Assembly (NCBI GenBank): GCA_900079695.1
Contig: LT599022.1
Coordinates: 2,920,530 to 2,984,529, forward strand
Source of the DNA: an uncultured Alphaproteobacteria bacterium
Lineage (GTDB): Bacteria; Pseudomonadota; Alphaproteobacteria; Rhodospirillales; Rhodospirillaceae
Direction of reading: 5' to 3'
Length of the DNA: 64,000 nucleotides
The position numbers and the translations under genes are program-made. Shown piece after piece: positions 51,034 through 60,108 of the stretch. The first letter of the stretch is position 1. The number at the start of each line of letters is the position of its first letter. The notes below the pieces were generated by a model. The model was given only the letters and a program-made list of their open reading frames with translations. It was not told the DNA's origin and ran no database searches.

Positions 51034-52139
51034 TCCGTCCGTTGCTGTTCGTCCTCGCCCTGCTGTTGCCGCTCTCCTCCGCCCTCGCGCGCGAGGTCGT
51101 CGATCTCGCGGGACGTACCGTGACCCTGCCGGAGCGGATCGAGCGGATCGTTCTCGGCGAGGGCCGGATGCTGATCGCGCTCGGCGTAGTGCGCGCGGGC
51201 GACCCCACCCGCGGCGTCGTCGGAATGATGGGCGAGTATCCGCTGCTCGATCCGGCGGGCTGGGCGTTGTGGCGCAAGCATTTCCCGGCGCTCGACCGGG
51301 TGCCGCTTGTCGGCAAGGCCTCCGGCGACACCTTCGACGCCGAGGCGGCGATCGCGCTCAAGCCCGACCTCGCGATCTTCGGCCTTGCCGGACACGGGCC
51401 GGGTCCGCAGGCGACCGCGACGATCGCGCGCCTGGAGGCCGCGGGCGTGGCGGTGGTGTTCGTCGACTTCTTCAAGGATCCGCTCGTTCACACGCCGAAA
51501 AGCATCCGCCTGCTCGGCGAGATCCTCGACGATCGGGCGCGCGCCGCGGCGTTCGCCGATGCCTACGCCGCCGCGCTGGCGGCGGTGGACGCGCGCGTCG
51601 CCCGCACCGCCGACCGGCCGCTGGTGTTCGTCGAGAATCGCGTCGGCCTGCAGGCGGACTGTTGCGCCACCGTCGGCAGGACGGTGATCGGCGATCTCGT
51701 CGAACGTGCGGGCGGGCGCAACCTCGGCAGCGGCCTGATTCCCGGCAACACCGGGCTGGTCAGTCTCGAACTGCTGCTCACCCGCCAGCCCGACGTCTAT
51801 CTCGGCACCGCGATCGGCAATCCGCTCTCCGCCGCCACCCAGGCCGCGCGCATCCAGGCGGGGCCGGGGGTTTCGGCGGAGGCGGCGCGGGCGAGTCTCG
51901 CCGCCAGTCTCGCCCGCCCCGGCATCGCCGAGCTCGACGCGGTGCGCGCGGGCCGCGCCTACGCCCTCTGGCACCATTTCTTCCATTCGCCGTTCAACGT
52001 CGTGGCGGTGCAGGCGATGGCGAAGATGTTCCATCCGCAGGCGTTCGCCGATCTCGACCCGGTGGAAACCCTCGCCGACATGCTCGGCCGGTTCCAGCCG
52101 TTCGTCGCCGAGGGCGCGTATTGGACGGCGTTGCGATGA
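51030..52139 (+). CDS. Periplasmic iron-complex-binding protein (FecB/BtuF type)
   Basis: This 369-residue protein has a signal peptide (about 20 residues, SSALARE). It shows the two-lobed class III layout: a first lobe starting VVDLAGRTVTLPERIERIVLG, a helical linker, and a second lobe with LVERAGGRNLGSGL and a C-terminal YALWHHFFHSPFNVVA. The histidine cluster and a Cys-Cys pair (QADCCATVG) are notable. It hands the ligand to the permease encoded next. ATGA overlap with the esterase and with the permease. Confidence 0.9.
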   Translation: MIRPLLFVLALLLPLSSALAREVVDLAGRTVTLPERIERIVLGEGRMLIALGVVRAGDPTRGVVGMMGEYPLLDPAGWALWRKHFPALDRVPLVGKASGDTFDAEAAIALKPDLAIFGLAGHGPGPQATATIARLEAAGVAVVFVDFFKDPLVHTPKSIRLLGEILDDRARAAAFADAYAAALAAVDARVARTADRPLVFVENRVGLQADCCATVGRTVIGDLVERAGGRNLGSGLIPGNTGLVSLELLLTRQPDVYLGTAIGNPLSAATQAARIQAGPGVSAEAARASLAASLARPGIAELDAVRAGRAYALWHHFFHSPFNVVAVQAMAKMFHPQAFADLDPVETLADMLGRFQPFVAEGAYWTALR

Positions 52140-53182
52140 GCGCCGAACTCACCCTCTCGGCCCGCTACGCCCGCGTCGTCGGCCGCCGGTCGGCGCTGCT
52201 GGCGGCGCTCGGCGCGCTGACGCTGGTCGCCTTCGTCGCCGATCTCGCCACCGGCGCGGCGGGCCTGCCGCTCGCCGAGGTGTTGCGGGGGCTGGTCGAA
52301 CCCGGAAGCCTCGGCCGCGCCGACCGGGTGGTGCTGTGGGAGATCCGCCTGCCCGCCGCGACCATGGCGCTCGCGGTCGGCGCGGCGCTCGGCCTCGCCG
52401 GGGCGGAGATGCAGACCGCGCTCGCCAACCCACTCGCCAGCCCGTTCACCCTCGGCGTTGCCCACGCCGCCACCCTCGGCGCGTCGCTCGCGATCGTGTG
52501 GGGATTCGCCGCGCCAGGTGTCGGCGGCGCGTGGAGCCTGCCGGTGATGGCGTTCGCGTTCGCGATGGCGGCGACCCTGCTGGTGCAGGGGCTCGCCGCG
52601 CGCCAGGGTGCGGGCGCGCAGACGGTGGTGCTGTTCGGCATCGCCCTCGGCTTCGCCGCCAACGCCCTGCTGTGGCTGGTGCAATACCTCGCGAGCGCCG
52701 ACGCGGTGCAGCAGATCGTGTTCTGGAGCATGGGCAGCCTCGCCCGCGCCACCTGGGCGCACGTCGGCCTGGTTTCCGCCGCCCTCGCGCTCTGCCTGCC
52801 GCTGGCGCTGCGGCGCGCCTGGGCGATGACCGCCCTGCGCGCGGGCGAGGAGCACGCCCGCGCCATCGGCATCGGCGTCGAGGGTCTGCGCCTTGCGGTG
52901 CTGGCGCGGGTGAGCGTGCTCGCCGCGGTGGCGGTGGCGTTCGTCGGCACCATCGGCTTCGTCGGGCTGGTCGCGCCCCACGTCGCCCGGATGCTGCTGG
53001 GCGAGGATCATCGCTTCCTGCTGCCCGGGGCCGCGCTCGCCGGGGCGCTGATGCTGTCGCTCGCCTCGCTCGCGAGCAAGGCGATCACGCCCGGCACGCT
53101 GCTGCCGGTCGGCATCGTCACCGCGATCGTCGGCATTCCGATGTTTCTCGGCCTGCTACTGGTGCAGGGGAGGCGGCGATGA
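52136..53182 (+). CDS. FecCD-family iron-complex ABC permease
   Basis: A 348-residue permease with about ten membrane helices and family motifs RLPAATMALAVGAALGLAGAEMQ-like (written in part), NPLASPFTLGVAHAA and, near the C-terminus, GTIGFVGLVAPHVARMLLGEDHR-like, the coupling region for the ATPase. It is the only permease gene here, so the complex should be a homodimer as in BtuCD. The start overlaps the binding-protein stop and the end overlaps the ATPase start. Confidence 0.93.
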   Translation: MSAELTLSARYARVVGRRSALLAALGALTLVAFVADLATGAAGLPLAEVLRGLVEPGSLGRADRVVLWEIRLPAATMALAVGAALGLAGAEMQTALANPLASPFTLGVAHAATLGASLAIVWGFAAPGVGGAWSLPVMAFAFAMAATLLVQGLAARQGAGAQTVVLFGIALGFAANALLWLVQYLASADAVQQIVFWSMGSLARATWAHVGLVSAALALCLPLALRRAWAMTALRAGEEHARAIGIGVEGLRLAVLARVSVLAAVAVAFVGTIGFVGLVAPHVARMLLGEDHRFLLPGAALAGALMLSLASLASKAITPGTLLPVGIVTAIVGIPMFLGLLLVQGRRR

Positions 53183-53949
53183 CCGGTCTCCAGATCGACT
53201 CGCTGTCCGCCGCCTACGGCCGCCGCGCGGTGCTCGACCGCCTCGCCCTGCCCGCGATCCGCCCGGGCGAGGTGGTGGCGCTGCTGGGGGCCAACGGTGC
53301 GGGCAAGTCGACGCTGCTCAAGGGACTCGCCGGCGTGATCCGCGCCTCCGGCGAGGTCCGCCTCGGCGCCGCGCCGCTGCTCGCGCTCGCGCCCGCCGCG
53401 CGCGCCCGGGCGGTCGGCTACCTGCCGCAGAACCTTCCCGCGGCAAGCTCGCTGGTCGCCTACGAGGCGGTCGAGGGCGCGCTGCGCGCCGTCCTGCCGG
53501 AGCTGCCGAAACGCGCCCGCGACGGCCGCATCGAAACCGCCTTCGCCACCCTCGGGCTGGTGGGGCTGGCGCTGCGGCGGCTCGATACCCTCTCGGGAGG
53601 ACAGCGCCAACTCGTCGCCCTCGCCCAGGTGCTCGCCCGCGCGCCCGCGCTGATGCTGCTCGACGAACCCACCAGCGCCCTCGACCTGCGCTGGCAGCTG
53701 TTCGTGCTCGAAGCGGTGCGCGACGCCGCGCGCCGCGACGGCGCGATCGGCCTGGTGGCGATCCACGACATCAACCTCGCGCTGCGCTTCGCCGACCGCG
53801 TCGCGGTGCTGAAGGACGGCGAAGTCCTCGCCGCCGACACCCTTACCCCCGATCTCCTCGCCGCCGCCTACGGCGTCGAGGCGCGGGTGGAAACCTGCTC
53901 CCGCGGCCATCGCGTGGTCATCGCCGATCGCGCCCTCGCCGCACCCTGA
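53179..53949 (+). CDS. Iron-complex ABC transporter ATPase (FecE/FhuC type)
   Basis: The 256-residue ATPase has Walker A GANGAGKST (about residues 36-44), the Q-loop YLPQN, signature LSGGQRQLVALAQ, Walker B LMLLDEPTSALD and H-loop IHDINLALRFADR. It powers the permease encoded just upstream. The stop is 12 bp before the DUF2218 gene, which starts with its own AGGAGG site. Confidence 0.94.
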   Translation: MTGLQIDSLSAAYGRRAVLDRLALPAIRPGEVVALLGANGAGKSTLLKGLAGVIRASGEVRLGAAPLLALAPAARARAVGYLPQNLPAASSLVAYEAVEGALRAVLPELPKRARDGRIETAFATLGLVGLALRRLDTLSGGQRQLVALAQVLARAPALMLLDEPTSALDLRWQLFVLEAVRDAARRDGAIGLVAIHDINLALRFADRVAVLKDGEVLAADTLTPDLLAAAYGVEARVETCSRGHRVVIADRALAAP

Positions 53950-53961
53950 AAGGAGGACCGC

Positions 53962-54249
53962 ATGTATCGCACCCATGCCCGCGTCACCACCCCGCTCGGC
54001 CGTCGCGTCCTCGGCCAGCTCTGCAAGCACTTCGCCCACAAGATACCGGTCGAGCACGAGGACGCGCGGGGCCGCGCCGCGTTTCCCGACGGGGAATGCC
54101 GCCTGCGCGCCGACGACGACGGCCTCGACCTCACCTGCGAGGCGACCAGCGAGACCGATCTTCGCCGCATCGAGGGGATCGTCGCCGGACACCTCGAACG
54201 CTTCCTCTGGCGCACGCCGGTGCAGGTGATCTGGGAGCGCGGCGCATGA
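53962..54249 (+). CDS. DUF2218 protein
   Basis: A 95-residue cytoplasmic protein, MYRTHARVTTPLGRRVLGQL at the start, with HFAHKIPVEHEDARGRAAF and a C-terminal VAGHLERFLWRTPVQVIWER. This matches my recollection of the DUF2218 family, small proteins often found in siderophore operons. Histidines and acidic residues are spread through the first half. It has a strong ribosome site and overlaps the exbB-type ATG by four bases, so it is made along with the TonB motor. Its function is not known. Confidence 0.8.
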   Translation: MYRTHARVTTPLGRRVLGQLCKHFAHKIPVEHEDARGRAAFPDGECRLRADDDGLDLTCEATSETDLRRIEGIVAGHLERFLWRTPVQVIWERGA

Positions 54250-54893
54250 ACGGCGTGATTCCGGTTCCCGAAATCATCGCGCTGTCGCCGTGGCGGATGT
54301 TCCTCGACGCCGACGCGGTGGTGCAGTCGGTGATGGTCGGTCTGTTCCTCGCGTCGGTCGCGACCTGGACGATCGCGCTCGCCAAGGGACTCGCGATCCG
54401 CGCCGCGATCCGCCGCATCCGCGCCCTTGCCGCGGGGCGCGCGATCGCCTGCGCCGAAGCGGAAATCCCCGCCATCGCCGACGGCGAGGGCGGCCCCGGC
54501 GCGCTCGATCGCGCCGAACGGGCGATGGCGCGCGCGGTCGCCCGGCGGGTGCGGGCGATGCGCGCGGGCGTCGGCGCGCTCGCCAGCATCGGCGCGGTCG
54601 CGCCGTTCGTCGGCCTGTTCGGCACGGTGTGGGGGATCATGAACAGCTTCATCGGTATCGCCGCCAGCCACACCACCAACCTCGCGGTGGTCGCGCCCGG
54701 CATCGCCGAGGCGCTGCTCGCCACCGCGCTCGGCCTGGTCGCGGCGATTCCGGCGGTGGTTCTCTACAATCTCCTCGCGCGCGGTCTCGCCGCCTACCGC
54801 GCCGAACTCGACGACCTCGCGGCGGCGGCGCTCGCCCGTCTGAGCCGAAACCTCGCGGCGCCGCCCCACCGTTTCGACCACGCGGCGGAGTGA
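54246..54893 (+). CDS. exbB: ExbB-like proton channel subunit
   Basis: This is a 215-residue MotA/TolQ/ExbB protein. One N-terminal helix (VVQSVMVGLFLASVATWTIAL) is followed by a cytoplasmic region and two C-terminal helices containing the family segment GAVAPFVGLFGTVWGIMNSF. With ExbD it forms the proton-driven stator for TonB. The presence of a dedicated motor at the end of the uptake operon argues that it serves the receptor encoded at 47759. Confidence 0.92.
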   Translation: MNGVIPVPEIIALSPWRMFLDADAVVQSVMVGLFLASVATWTIALAKGLAIRAAIRRIRALAAGRAIACAEAEIPAIADGEGGPGALDRAERAMARAVARRVRAMRAGVGALASIGAVAPFVGLFGTVWGIMNSFIGIAASHTTNLAVVAPGIAEALLATALGLVAAIPAVVLYNLLARGLAAYRAELDDLAAAALARLSRNLAAPPHRFDHAAE

Positions 54894-54896
54894 GCG

Positions 54897-55310
54897 ATGG
54901 GACCGTTGCGCGACTGTACCGAGGACGAGGAGCTTTCGGAGATCAACGTCACGCCGTTCATCGACGTGATGCTGGTGCTGCTGATCATCTTCATGGTCGC
55001 CGCGCCGCTCGCCACCGTCGACGTGCCGGTGGACCTGCCCGCCAGCACCGCCGAACCGCAGCCGAAGCCGGAGGCGCCGCTCTACGTCTCGGTGCGGGCG
55101 GAGGGCGGGGTGACGGTGGGCGACGCGCCCGCGACCCTCGAAACCCTCGCTCCGACGCTCGATGCCGCGAGCCGGGGCGACCGCGGGACGCGGGTGTTCC
55201 TGCGCGCCGACAAGGCGGTGGACTACGGCCGCCTGATGACGGTGATGAACGCGCTGCGCGACGCCGGATATCTCAAGGTGGCGCTGGTGGCGCTGGAGGA
55301 CGTGCGGTGA
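54897..55310 (+). CDS. exbD: ExbD-like proton channel subunit
   Basis: A 137-residue protein with the single membrane helix and its essential aspartate in INVTPFIDVMLVLLIIFM (aspartate about residue 23), then a periplasmic domain (VFLRADKAVDYGRLMTVMNAL). It partners ExbB. The ATG is 3 bp after the exbB stop, and its stop overlaps the GTG of tonB (GTGA). Confidence 0.93.
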   Translation: MGPLRDCTEDEELSEINVTPFIDVMLVLLIIFMVAAPLATVDVPVDLPASTAEPQPKPEAPLYVSVRAEGGVTVGDAPATLETLAPTLDAASRGDRGTRVFLRADKAVDYGRLMTVMNALRDAGYLKVALVALEDVR

Positions 55311-56056
55311 GCGAGGCGGCGCGTCGCTGGAGCGGCAGTCTCGGGGTGGTCGCGGCGGTCCATGCCGCGATTCTGCTCGTCGGTGTCGGCTGGGCGGCGC
55401 AGGCGCCGAGTTCCTCCGGCGCGCCGGTTCTCGCGGTGGAATTGGCGCTCGCCCCATCCGCGCCGCCGCCTGCGGCGGCGCCCGAACCGTCCGCGCCCGA
55501 ACCGCCGAAGCCGGAACCGCCGAAACCCGTGCCGCCGAAGCCCGAACCGCCGAAGCCCGCGCCGAAGCCGGAGGCGAAACTCCCGCCGCCGCCGAAGCCC
55601 GCGCCGAAGCCGTCGCCGAAATCGCAACCGCAAGCCGTGGTGCCGTCCGAGCCGTCCGCTACGGCATCCGCCGCACCCGCGCCGATGCCGTCCGCTCCGG
55701 CGGACGCGCGGGATGCGGTGACCGCCGCGCCGACCCCGGGCGTGGATGCCGCCGCGCGCACCGCCGCCGCGCGTACCTGGCAGGGGGAACTGCTCGGCCG
55801 CCTCGAACGGGTGAAACGCTACCCCCGCGCGGCCGAAGTGCGGCGCCGCGAGGGCGTGGCGGTGGTGGGGTTCGTTCTCGACCGGGAAGGCGCGGTGCTG
55901 GAAACGCGGCTGGTGCGTTCCTCGGGCGACTCCAGTCTCGACGCCGAGGCCCTCGCCCTGCCGGAACGCGCGCGGCCGCTGCCGCCGCCGCCCGCGCATA
56001 TCTCGGGCAGCCGCATCGACGTGGTGGTGCCGGTGCGGTTTTCGCTGCGGCGGTGA
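55307..56056 (+). CDS. tonB: TonB-like energy-transducing protein
   Basis: The 249-residue protein has an N-terminal membrane helix (VVAAVHAAILLVGVGWAA), a long periplasm-spanning proline/lysine-rich linker (about residues 55-115, repeated PEPPKP and PKPAP units), and a C-terminal TonB domain (about 165-249) with LLGRLERVKRYPRAAEVRR and GVAVVGFVLDREGAVLET. It transmits energy to the receptor plug. GTG start inside the exbD stop. It closes the iron module; its stop is 5 bp from the convergent CheZ-like stop. Confidence 0.92.
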   Translation: MSEAARRWSGSLGVVAAVHAAILLVGVGWAAQAPSSSGAPVLAVELALAPSAPPPAAAPEPSAPEPPKPEPPKPVPPKPEPPKPAPKPEAKLPPPPKPAPKPSPKSQPQAVVPSEPSATASAAPAPMPSAPADARDAVTAAPTPGVDAAARTAAARTWQGELLGRLERVKRYPRAAEVRRREGVAVVGFVLDREGAVLETRLVRSSGDSSLDAEALALPERARPLPPPPAHISGSRIDVVVPVRFSLRR

Positions 56057-56061
56057 GCGCC

Positions 56062-56445
56062 CTATATGCCTTTGAGGAGGCGGTCGACGTCTTCCTGGGA
56101 CAGGCCCTTGGACGTGGGCGCGTGGGCGACGTCGCGCTCCGCCGCGGTGGCCTGGGCGCGCTCGACGTCGATGCCGCCCGGCACGGTGATCACGGTCTTG
56201 GTCTGGAGGTGTTCGAGCAGGCGCTCGATCTTGCGCAGCTTCTGCCCCGCGAGATCCTGAAAGCTGCACGCCTCCATGATCCCTTCGAGCTTGATGAAGC
56301 TGTCCTTGTCGGCCCGCTCCATCAGCAGTTCGACAAGGCCGAGGATGCGGTCGACGCCGCGTTCGGTGTCGGCGATCGCCGCCTCGATCTGTCGGACCGC
56401 CGCCCCGAGGGCGGCGACGACGCGCGGGTCCGATGTATTCGCCAT
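56062..56445 (-). CDS. Small CheZ-like protein
   Basis: Only 127 residues, about 60 percent of E. coli CheZ. The helix-hairpin core carries EACSFQDLAGQKLRKIERLL, where aspartate 64 and glutamine 68 match the DxxxQ pair used by CheZ to dephosphorylate CheY. After a short linker the last residues, SQEDVDRLLKGI, resemble the C-terminal CheY-binding tail. It is therefore probably a minimal CheY-P phosphatase. The DNA neighbours (infC upstream on the same strand, 59 bp away; tonB convergent) give no chemotaxis link. Confidence 0.78.
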   Translation of the reverse strand: MANTSDPRVVAALGAAVRQIEAAIADTERGVDRILGLVELLMERADKDSFIKLEGIMEACSFQDLAGQKLRKIERLLEHLQTKTVITVPGGIDVERAQATAAERDVAHAPTSKGLSQEDVDRLLKGI

Positions 56446-56504
56446 GACTCACCCCGGATCCGCCGCGCGCCCGGCTGCCCGGGACGCATGCGGCGGCCTT
56501 TCCG

Positions 56505-57041
56505 TCAGCGCGGCGCGATCACCATGATCATCTGCCGCCCTTCCATCTTCGGGAATTGCTCGACCTTGGCAAGGTCCGCAACCTCGTCGCGGATGCGATC
56601 CAGAACTTTCACGCCGAGCTCCTGGTGGGCAAGCTCGCGGCCGCGGAAGCGCAGCGTAACCTTGACCTTGTCGCCGTCTTCGAGGAAACGGCGAACCGAG
56701 CGCATCTTGATGTTGTAGTCGTTGTCATCGATGTTCGGGCGAACCTTGATTTCCTTGATCTCGATGACCTTCTGCTTCTTCTTCGCTTCGGCCTTCTTCT
56801 TCTGGACCTCGTACTTGAACTTGCCGTAGTCCAGAATCTTGCACACCGGCGGTTCGGCGTTCGGCGAAATCTCCACGAGATCGAGCCCCACGGCGAACGC
56901 ACGGTTAAGAGCGTCGTCGCGGGTGACGACTCCGACCTGTTCCCCCTCTGCATCGATCAAGCGGATGGTATGAGCGGTGATGTCCTCGTTTACGCGCGGT
57001 CCGTCCTTGGCCGGAGTCGCGCCCATTGGTGCCCTGGCTAT
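56505..57041 (-). CDS. infC: Translation initiation factor IF-3, likely with an ATA start
   Basis: IF-3 is complete: N-domain ([20 protein letters not shown]), linker ([20 protein letters not shown]) and C-domain ([19 protein letters not shown]). It prevents premature joining of subunits and checks start codons. The first ATG is at 57026, but an in-frame ATA at 57041 has a perfect AAGGGAGG site six bases upstream, while the ATG has only a weak one. infC is known to start at AUU in E. coli and to repress itself through that codon, so ATA is preferred (178 residues). Confidence 0.93.
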   Translation of the reverse strand: MARAPMGATPAKDGPRVNEDITAHTIRLIDAEGEQVGVVTRDDALNRAFAVGLDLVEISPNAEPPVCKILDYGKFKYEVQKKKAEAKKKQKVIEIKEIKVRPNIDDNDYNIKMRSVRRFLEDGDKVKVTLRFRGRELAHQELGVKVLDRIRDEVADLAKVEQFPKMEGRQMIMVIAPR

Positions 57042-57145
57042 GAATCGCCTCCCTTCACAAGTATATCGACGCCGCGCCCGGCACGGGCGTCGCCTTTCCT
57101 ACGGCGCAGGCGCGCCCCGTTCGCGGGGCGCGCCGGCCGGAAGTC

Positions 57146-59095
57146 TCAATGGTGCCCGCCGCAACAGCACGCGGGCGCGGCCGTTCCCGGAGGTTCGGCC
57201 TCGGCCCCGAGTTTAGCCTGAGCCTCGGTGAGCGCAAGGACTTCTTGCTTTTCCGAGCCCAGGCGGCGCAGCGCGACGGTACGGTTTTCCGCCTCGCGGC
57301 GGCCGACGACGACGATCACCGGAACCTTGGCGAGCGAGTGGTCGCGCACCTTGGCGTTGATCTTCTCGTTGCGCAGATCTACCTCGACCCGCAGGCCCGC
57401 GGCCCGCAGCGCCTCGGCCACTTCGTTGGCGTAGCCGTCGGCATCCGAGACGATCGGCGCGACCACCGCCTGCACCGGCGCGAGCCAGAGCGGGAAGCGG
57501 CCCGCGTAGTTCTCGATGAGGATGCCGAGGAAGCGCTCGAAGCTGCCGAGCACCGCGCGGTGCAGCATCACCGGTCGCTTCTTCTGGCCGTCCTCGGCGA
57601 CGTAGTTGGCGTCGAGGCGTTCGGGCAGGACGAAGTCCACCTGAAGGGTGCCGCACTGCCAGTCGCGGCCGATCGCATCCTTCAGCACGAACTCGAGCTT
57701 CGGCCCGTAGAACGCGCCCTCGCCCGGGTTGAGGGTGGTGTGGAGCCCCGCCGCCTCGGAGGCGGCGAGCAACGCGCTTTCGGCCTTGTCCCAGGTCTCG
57801 TCGGAGCCCGCGCGCTTCGCCGGGCGGTCGGAGAACTTCACCCGCACCTCGGTGAAGCCGAAGTCCTTGTAGACCGAGGTCAGCAGCTTGCAGAACGCGA
57901 TCGTCTCCGAGGTGATCTGGTCCTCGGTGCAGAAGATGTGCGCGTCGTCCTGAGTGAAGGCGCGCACCCGCATGATGCCGTGCAGCGCGCCCGAGGGCTC
58001 GTAGCGGTGGCAAGAGCCGAACTCGGCCATGCGCAGCGGCAGGTCGCGGTAGCTCTTGATGCCCTGGCGGAAGATCTGCACGTGGCACGGGCAGTTCATC
58101 GGCTTGACCGCGAGGTGGCGGTCGTCCTGGGTGTGGATGGTGAACATGTTCTCGGCGAACTTGTCGGCGTGGCCGGAGGCCTCCCACAGCGAGAAGTCGA
58201 CGAGCTGCGGCGTCTTCACCTCGACGTAGCCGTCGGCTTCGAGGCGGCGGCGGATGTAGGATTCGACGGTGCGGTAGAAGGTCCAGCCCTTGGGATGCCA
58301 GAACACGCTGCCCACCGCCTCTTCCTGCTGATGGAACAGGTCCATCTCGCGGCCGATGCGGCGATGGTCGCGCTTTTCCGCCTCTTCGAGCATCGTCAGG
58401 TGCGCGTCGAGGTCCTTGCGGCTCGCCCAGGCGGTGCCGTAGATGCGCTGCAGCATCTCGTTGTCGGAGTTGCCGCGCCAGTAGGCGCCCGCCACCTTCA
58501 TCAGCTTGAAGGCGGTGCCGAGCTTGCCGGTGGAGGGCAGGTGCGGGCCGCGGCAGAGATCGATGAACGCGCCTTGGCGATAGAGCGTGATCGTCTCGCT
58601 CTCGGGCAGGTCGCGGATGATCTCGGCCTTGTAGGCCTCGCCCAGCTTCTCGAAGAACGCGATCGCCTTGTCGCGTTCCCACACCTCGCGCACGATCGCC
58701 TCGTCGCGGGCGACGATGTCGCGCATCCGCTCCTCGATCACCGAGAGATCGTCGGTGGAGAACGGGGTCTTGCGGGCGAAGTCGTAATAGAAGCCGTTCT
58801 CGATCGCCGGGCCGATGGTGACCTGGGTGTCGGGATAGAGCTCCTTCACCGCCTCGGCCATCACGTGCGCGGCGTCGTGGCGCAGCAGCTCGACGCCGTC
58901 CTCGTCCTTCGCGGTGACGATCGAAACCTTCGCGTCCTCGGTCAAAGTTCGAGTGAGGTCCCACATCTTGCCGTCGACCCGCACCGCGAGTGCGGCCTTG
59001 GCGAGACCCGCGCCGATGTCGCGGGCGATGTCCAGACCCGTCACCGGGCCGGGGTAGGACCGGACCGAACCGTCCGGGAGCGTAATCGCGACCAT
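57146..59095 (-). CDS. thrS: Threonyl-tRNA synthetase
   Basis: The 649-residue enzyme contains a TGS domain (about residues 1-62), an editing domain ([11 protein letters not shown] is its zinc/histidine motif), a class II catalytic core with [20 protein letters not shown] and [14 protein letters not shown], and the anticodon-binding domain (from about 545). The protein ends in ACCCGGHH, an uncommon cysteine/histidine tail. A TTGACA at 59164-59159 and a GCGCAC-N4-GTGCGC dyad precede the gene; the -10 is unclear. infC follows 104 bp later. Confidence 0.97.
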   Translation of the reverse strand: MVAITLPDGSVRSYPGPVTGLDIARDIGAGLAKAALAVRVDGKMWDLTRTLTEDAKVSIVTAKDEDGVELLRHDAAHVMAEAVKELYPDTQVTIGPAIENGFYYDFARKTPFSTDDLSVIEERMRDIVARDEAIVREVWERDKAIAFFEKLGEAYKAEIIRDLPESETITLYRQGAFIDLCRGPHLPSTGKLGTAFKLMKVAGAYWRGNSDNEMLQRIYGTAWASRKDLDAHLTMLEEAEKRDHRRIGREMDLFHQQEEAVGSVFWHPKGWTFYRTVESYIRRRLEADGYVEVKTPQLVDFSLWEASGHADKFAENMFTIHTQDDRHLAVKPMNCPCHVQIFRQGIKSYRDLPLRMAEFGSCHRYEPSGALHGIMRVRAFTQDDAHIFCTEDQITSETIAFCKLLTSVYKDFGFTEVRVKFSDRPAKRAGSDETWDKAESALLAASEAAGLHTTLNPGEGAFYGPKLEFVLKDAIGRDWQCGTLQVDFVLPERLDANYVAEDGQKKRPVMLHRAVLGSFERFLGILIENYAGRFPLWLAPVQAVVAPIVSDADGYANEVAEALRAAGLRVEVDLRNEKINAKVRDHSLAKVPVIVVVGRREAENRTVALRRLGSEKQEVLALTEAQAKLGAEAEPPGTAAPACCCGGHH

Positions 59096-59160
59096 CACAT
59101 ATCCTTCGTCATGTCGGTCTTTTCGGAACCCAATGAAATGCGCACCCGCGTGCGCGGCTG

Positions 59161-60108
59161 TCAACTCTCGTGCTGCGGCAGGCCGCCGATTTCCGCCAGT
59201 TTCCCGGCCACTTCGGCCACCGGGAGGGAGGCTAGGTCGTCGGCGCGCAGGATCGCCGCGCGCGGCCCGCGCTGGCCGCACAGCGCCGGGTCGGACTCCG
59301 GACCGTAGAGCGCGAGCGCCGCGCATCCGGCCAGTGCGATCAGGTGCATCGGCCCGGTGTCGTTGCCCACCGCGCCGCCCGCGCGGCGCGCCAGCGCGAC
59401 GATTTCGGCGAAGTCGGTGCGTCCGGCGAGCGACACGGCTCCCGGCGCGGCGGCCAGAATCGCGTCGATCGCCTCCGCCTCCGCCGCGGTGCCGAGCACC
59501 ACCGGGGTGACGCCGCGGCCGATCAGCAGGCGCGCCAACTCGGCATAGCGCGCGGCAGGCCAGCGCTTGCCGGGCCGGTGCGCCGCGCCCCCCGGCACCA
59601 GCAGCACGAACGGGGCGGCGGGCGCGAGCGCGGAGACGTCGGCGTCGAGCCAGGAGAGATCGGGGAACGGGGTTTCGGGGATGCCCGCCATCGCCAGCTG
59701 CTCGGCCTGCCGTTCGAGGGTATGCATCCGGTCGCGATTCGGGTTGGCGTGGGGGAACGCGCACCCGCGCGCGATCCCCGACCACGCGACGCCGCCGCCG
59801 ATCAGCCGGAAATAGGAGGACGACCGGTCGGAGGTCTGAAGATCGTAGACCCGCGAGAATCCGCCGCCGCGCAACCGCCGCCGCAGCGCCCGCCATTTGC
59901 CGATTTCGTACCATTTCGGGCGCGTGTCGACCCAGACTTCGTCGACGTCCGGGCAGGCGGCGAACAGCGGCGCGTAGGGGCGGGTGGTCAGCACCGTGAG
60001 GCGGGCGCGCGGGTGGTGGCGGCGTATCGCCGCGATCGGGCCGAACGCCAGCGCGACGTCGCCGAGCGCCGACAGCTTGATCACCAGGACCGCGTCGGTT
60101 CCGCTCAC
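59161..60108 (-). CDS. Glycosyltransferase family 9 (heptosyltransferase-like)
   Basis: A 315-residue GT-B enzyme starting [23 protein letters not shown], the nucleotide-sugar transferase start of ADP-heptose:LPS heptosyltransferases. It has [21 protein letters not shown]-like and [15 protein letters not shown] segments in the second half (the donor-binding loop). It probably adds a sugar to the LPS core in the cytoplasm. The GTG start overlaps the stop of the GT4 gene (GTGA), so the two are coupled and may act in sequence. Confidence 0.87.
   Translation of the reverse strand: MSGTDAVLVIKLSALGDVALAFGPIAAIRRHHPRARLTVLTTRPYAPLFAACPDVDEVWVDTRPKWYEIGKWRALRRRLRGGGFSRVYDLQTSDRSSSYFRLIGGGVAWSGIARGCAFPHANPNRDRMHTLERQAEQLAMAGIPETPFPDLSWLDADVSALAPAAPFVLLVPGGAAHRPGKRWPAARYAELARLLIGRGVTPVVLGTAAEAEAIDAILAAAPGAVSLAGRTDFAEIVALARRAGGAVGNDTGPMHLIALAGCAALALYGPESDPALCGQRGPRAAILRADDLASLPVAEVAGKLAEIGGLPQHES

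Noticed and set aside
55490-55640. Tandem-like CCGAAGCC repeats
   Set aside because: They encode the proline-lysine linker of TonB and need no separate repeat element.
59140-59155. GCGCAC-N4-GTGCGC dyad before thrS as another copy of the operator at 63.85 kb
   Set aside because: The spacer is four instead of three bases, so half-sites would be on shifted faces. A CG-rich dyad is likely by chance here; it may only be a leader hairpin.
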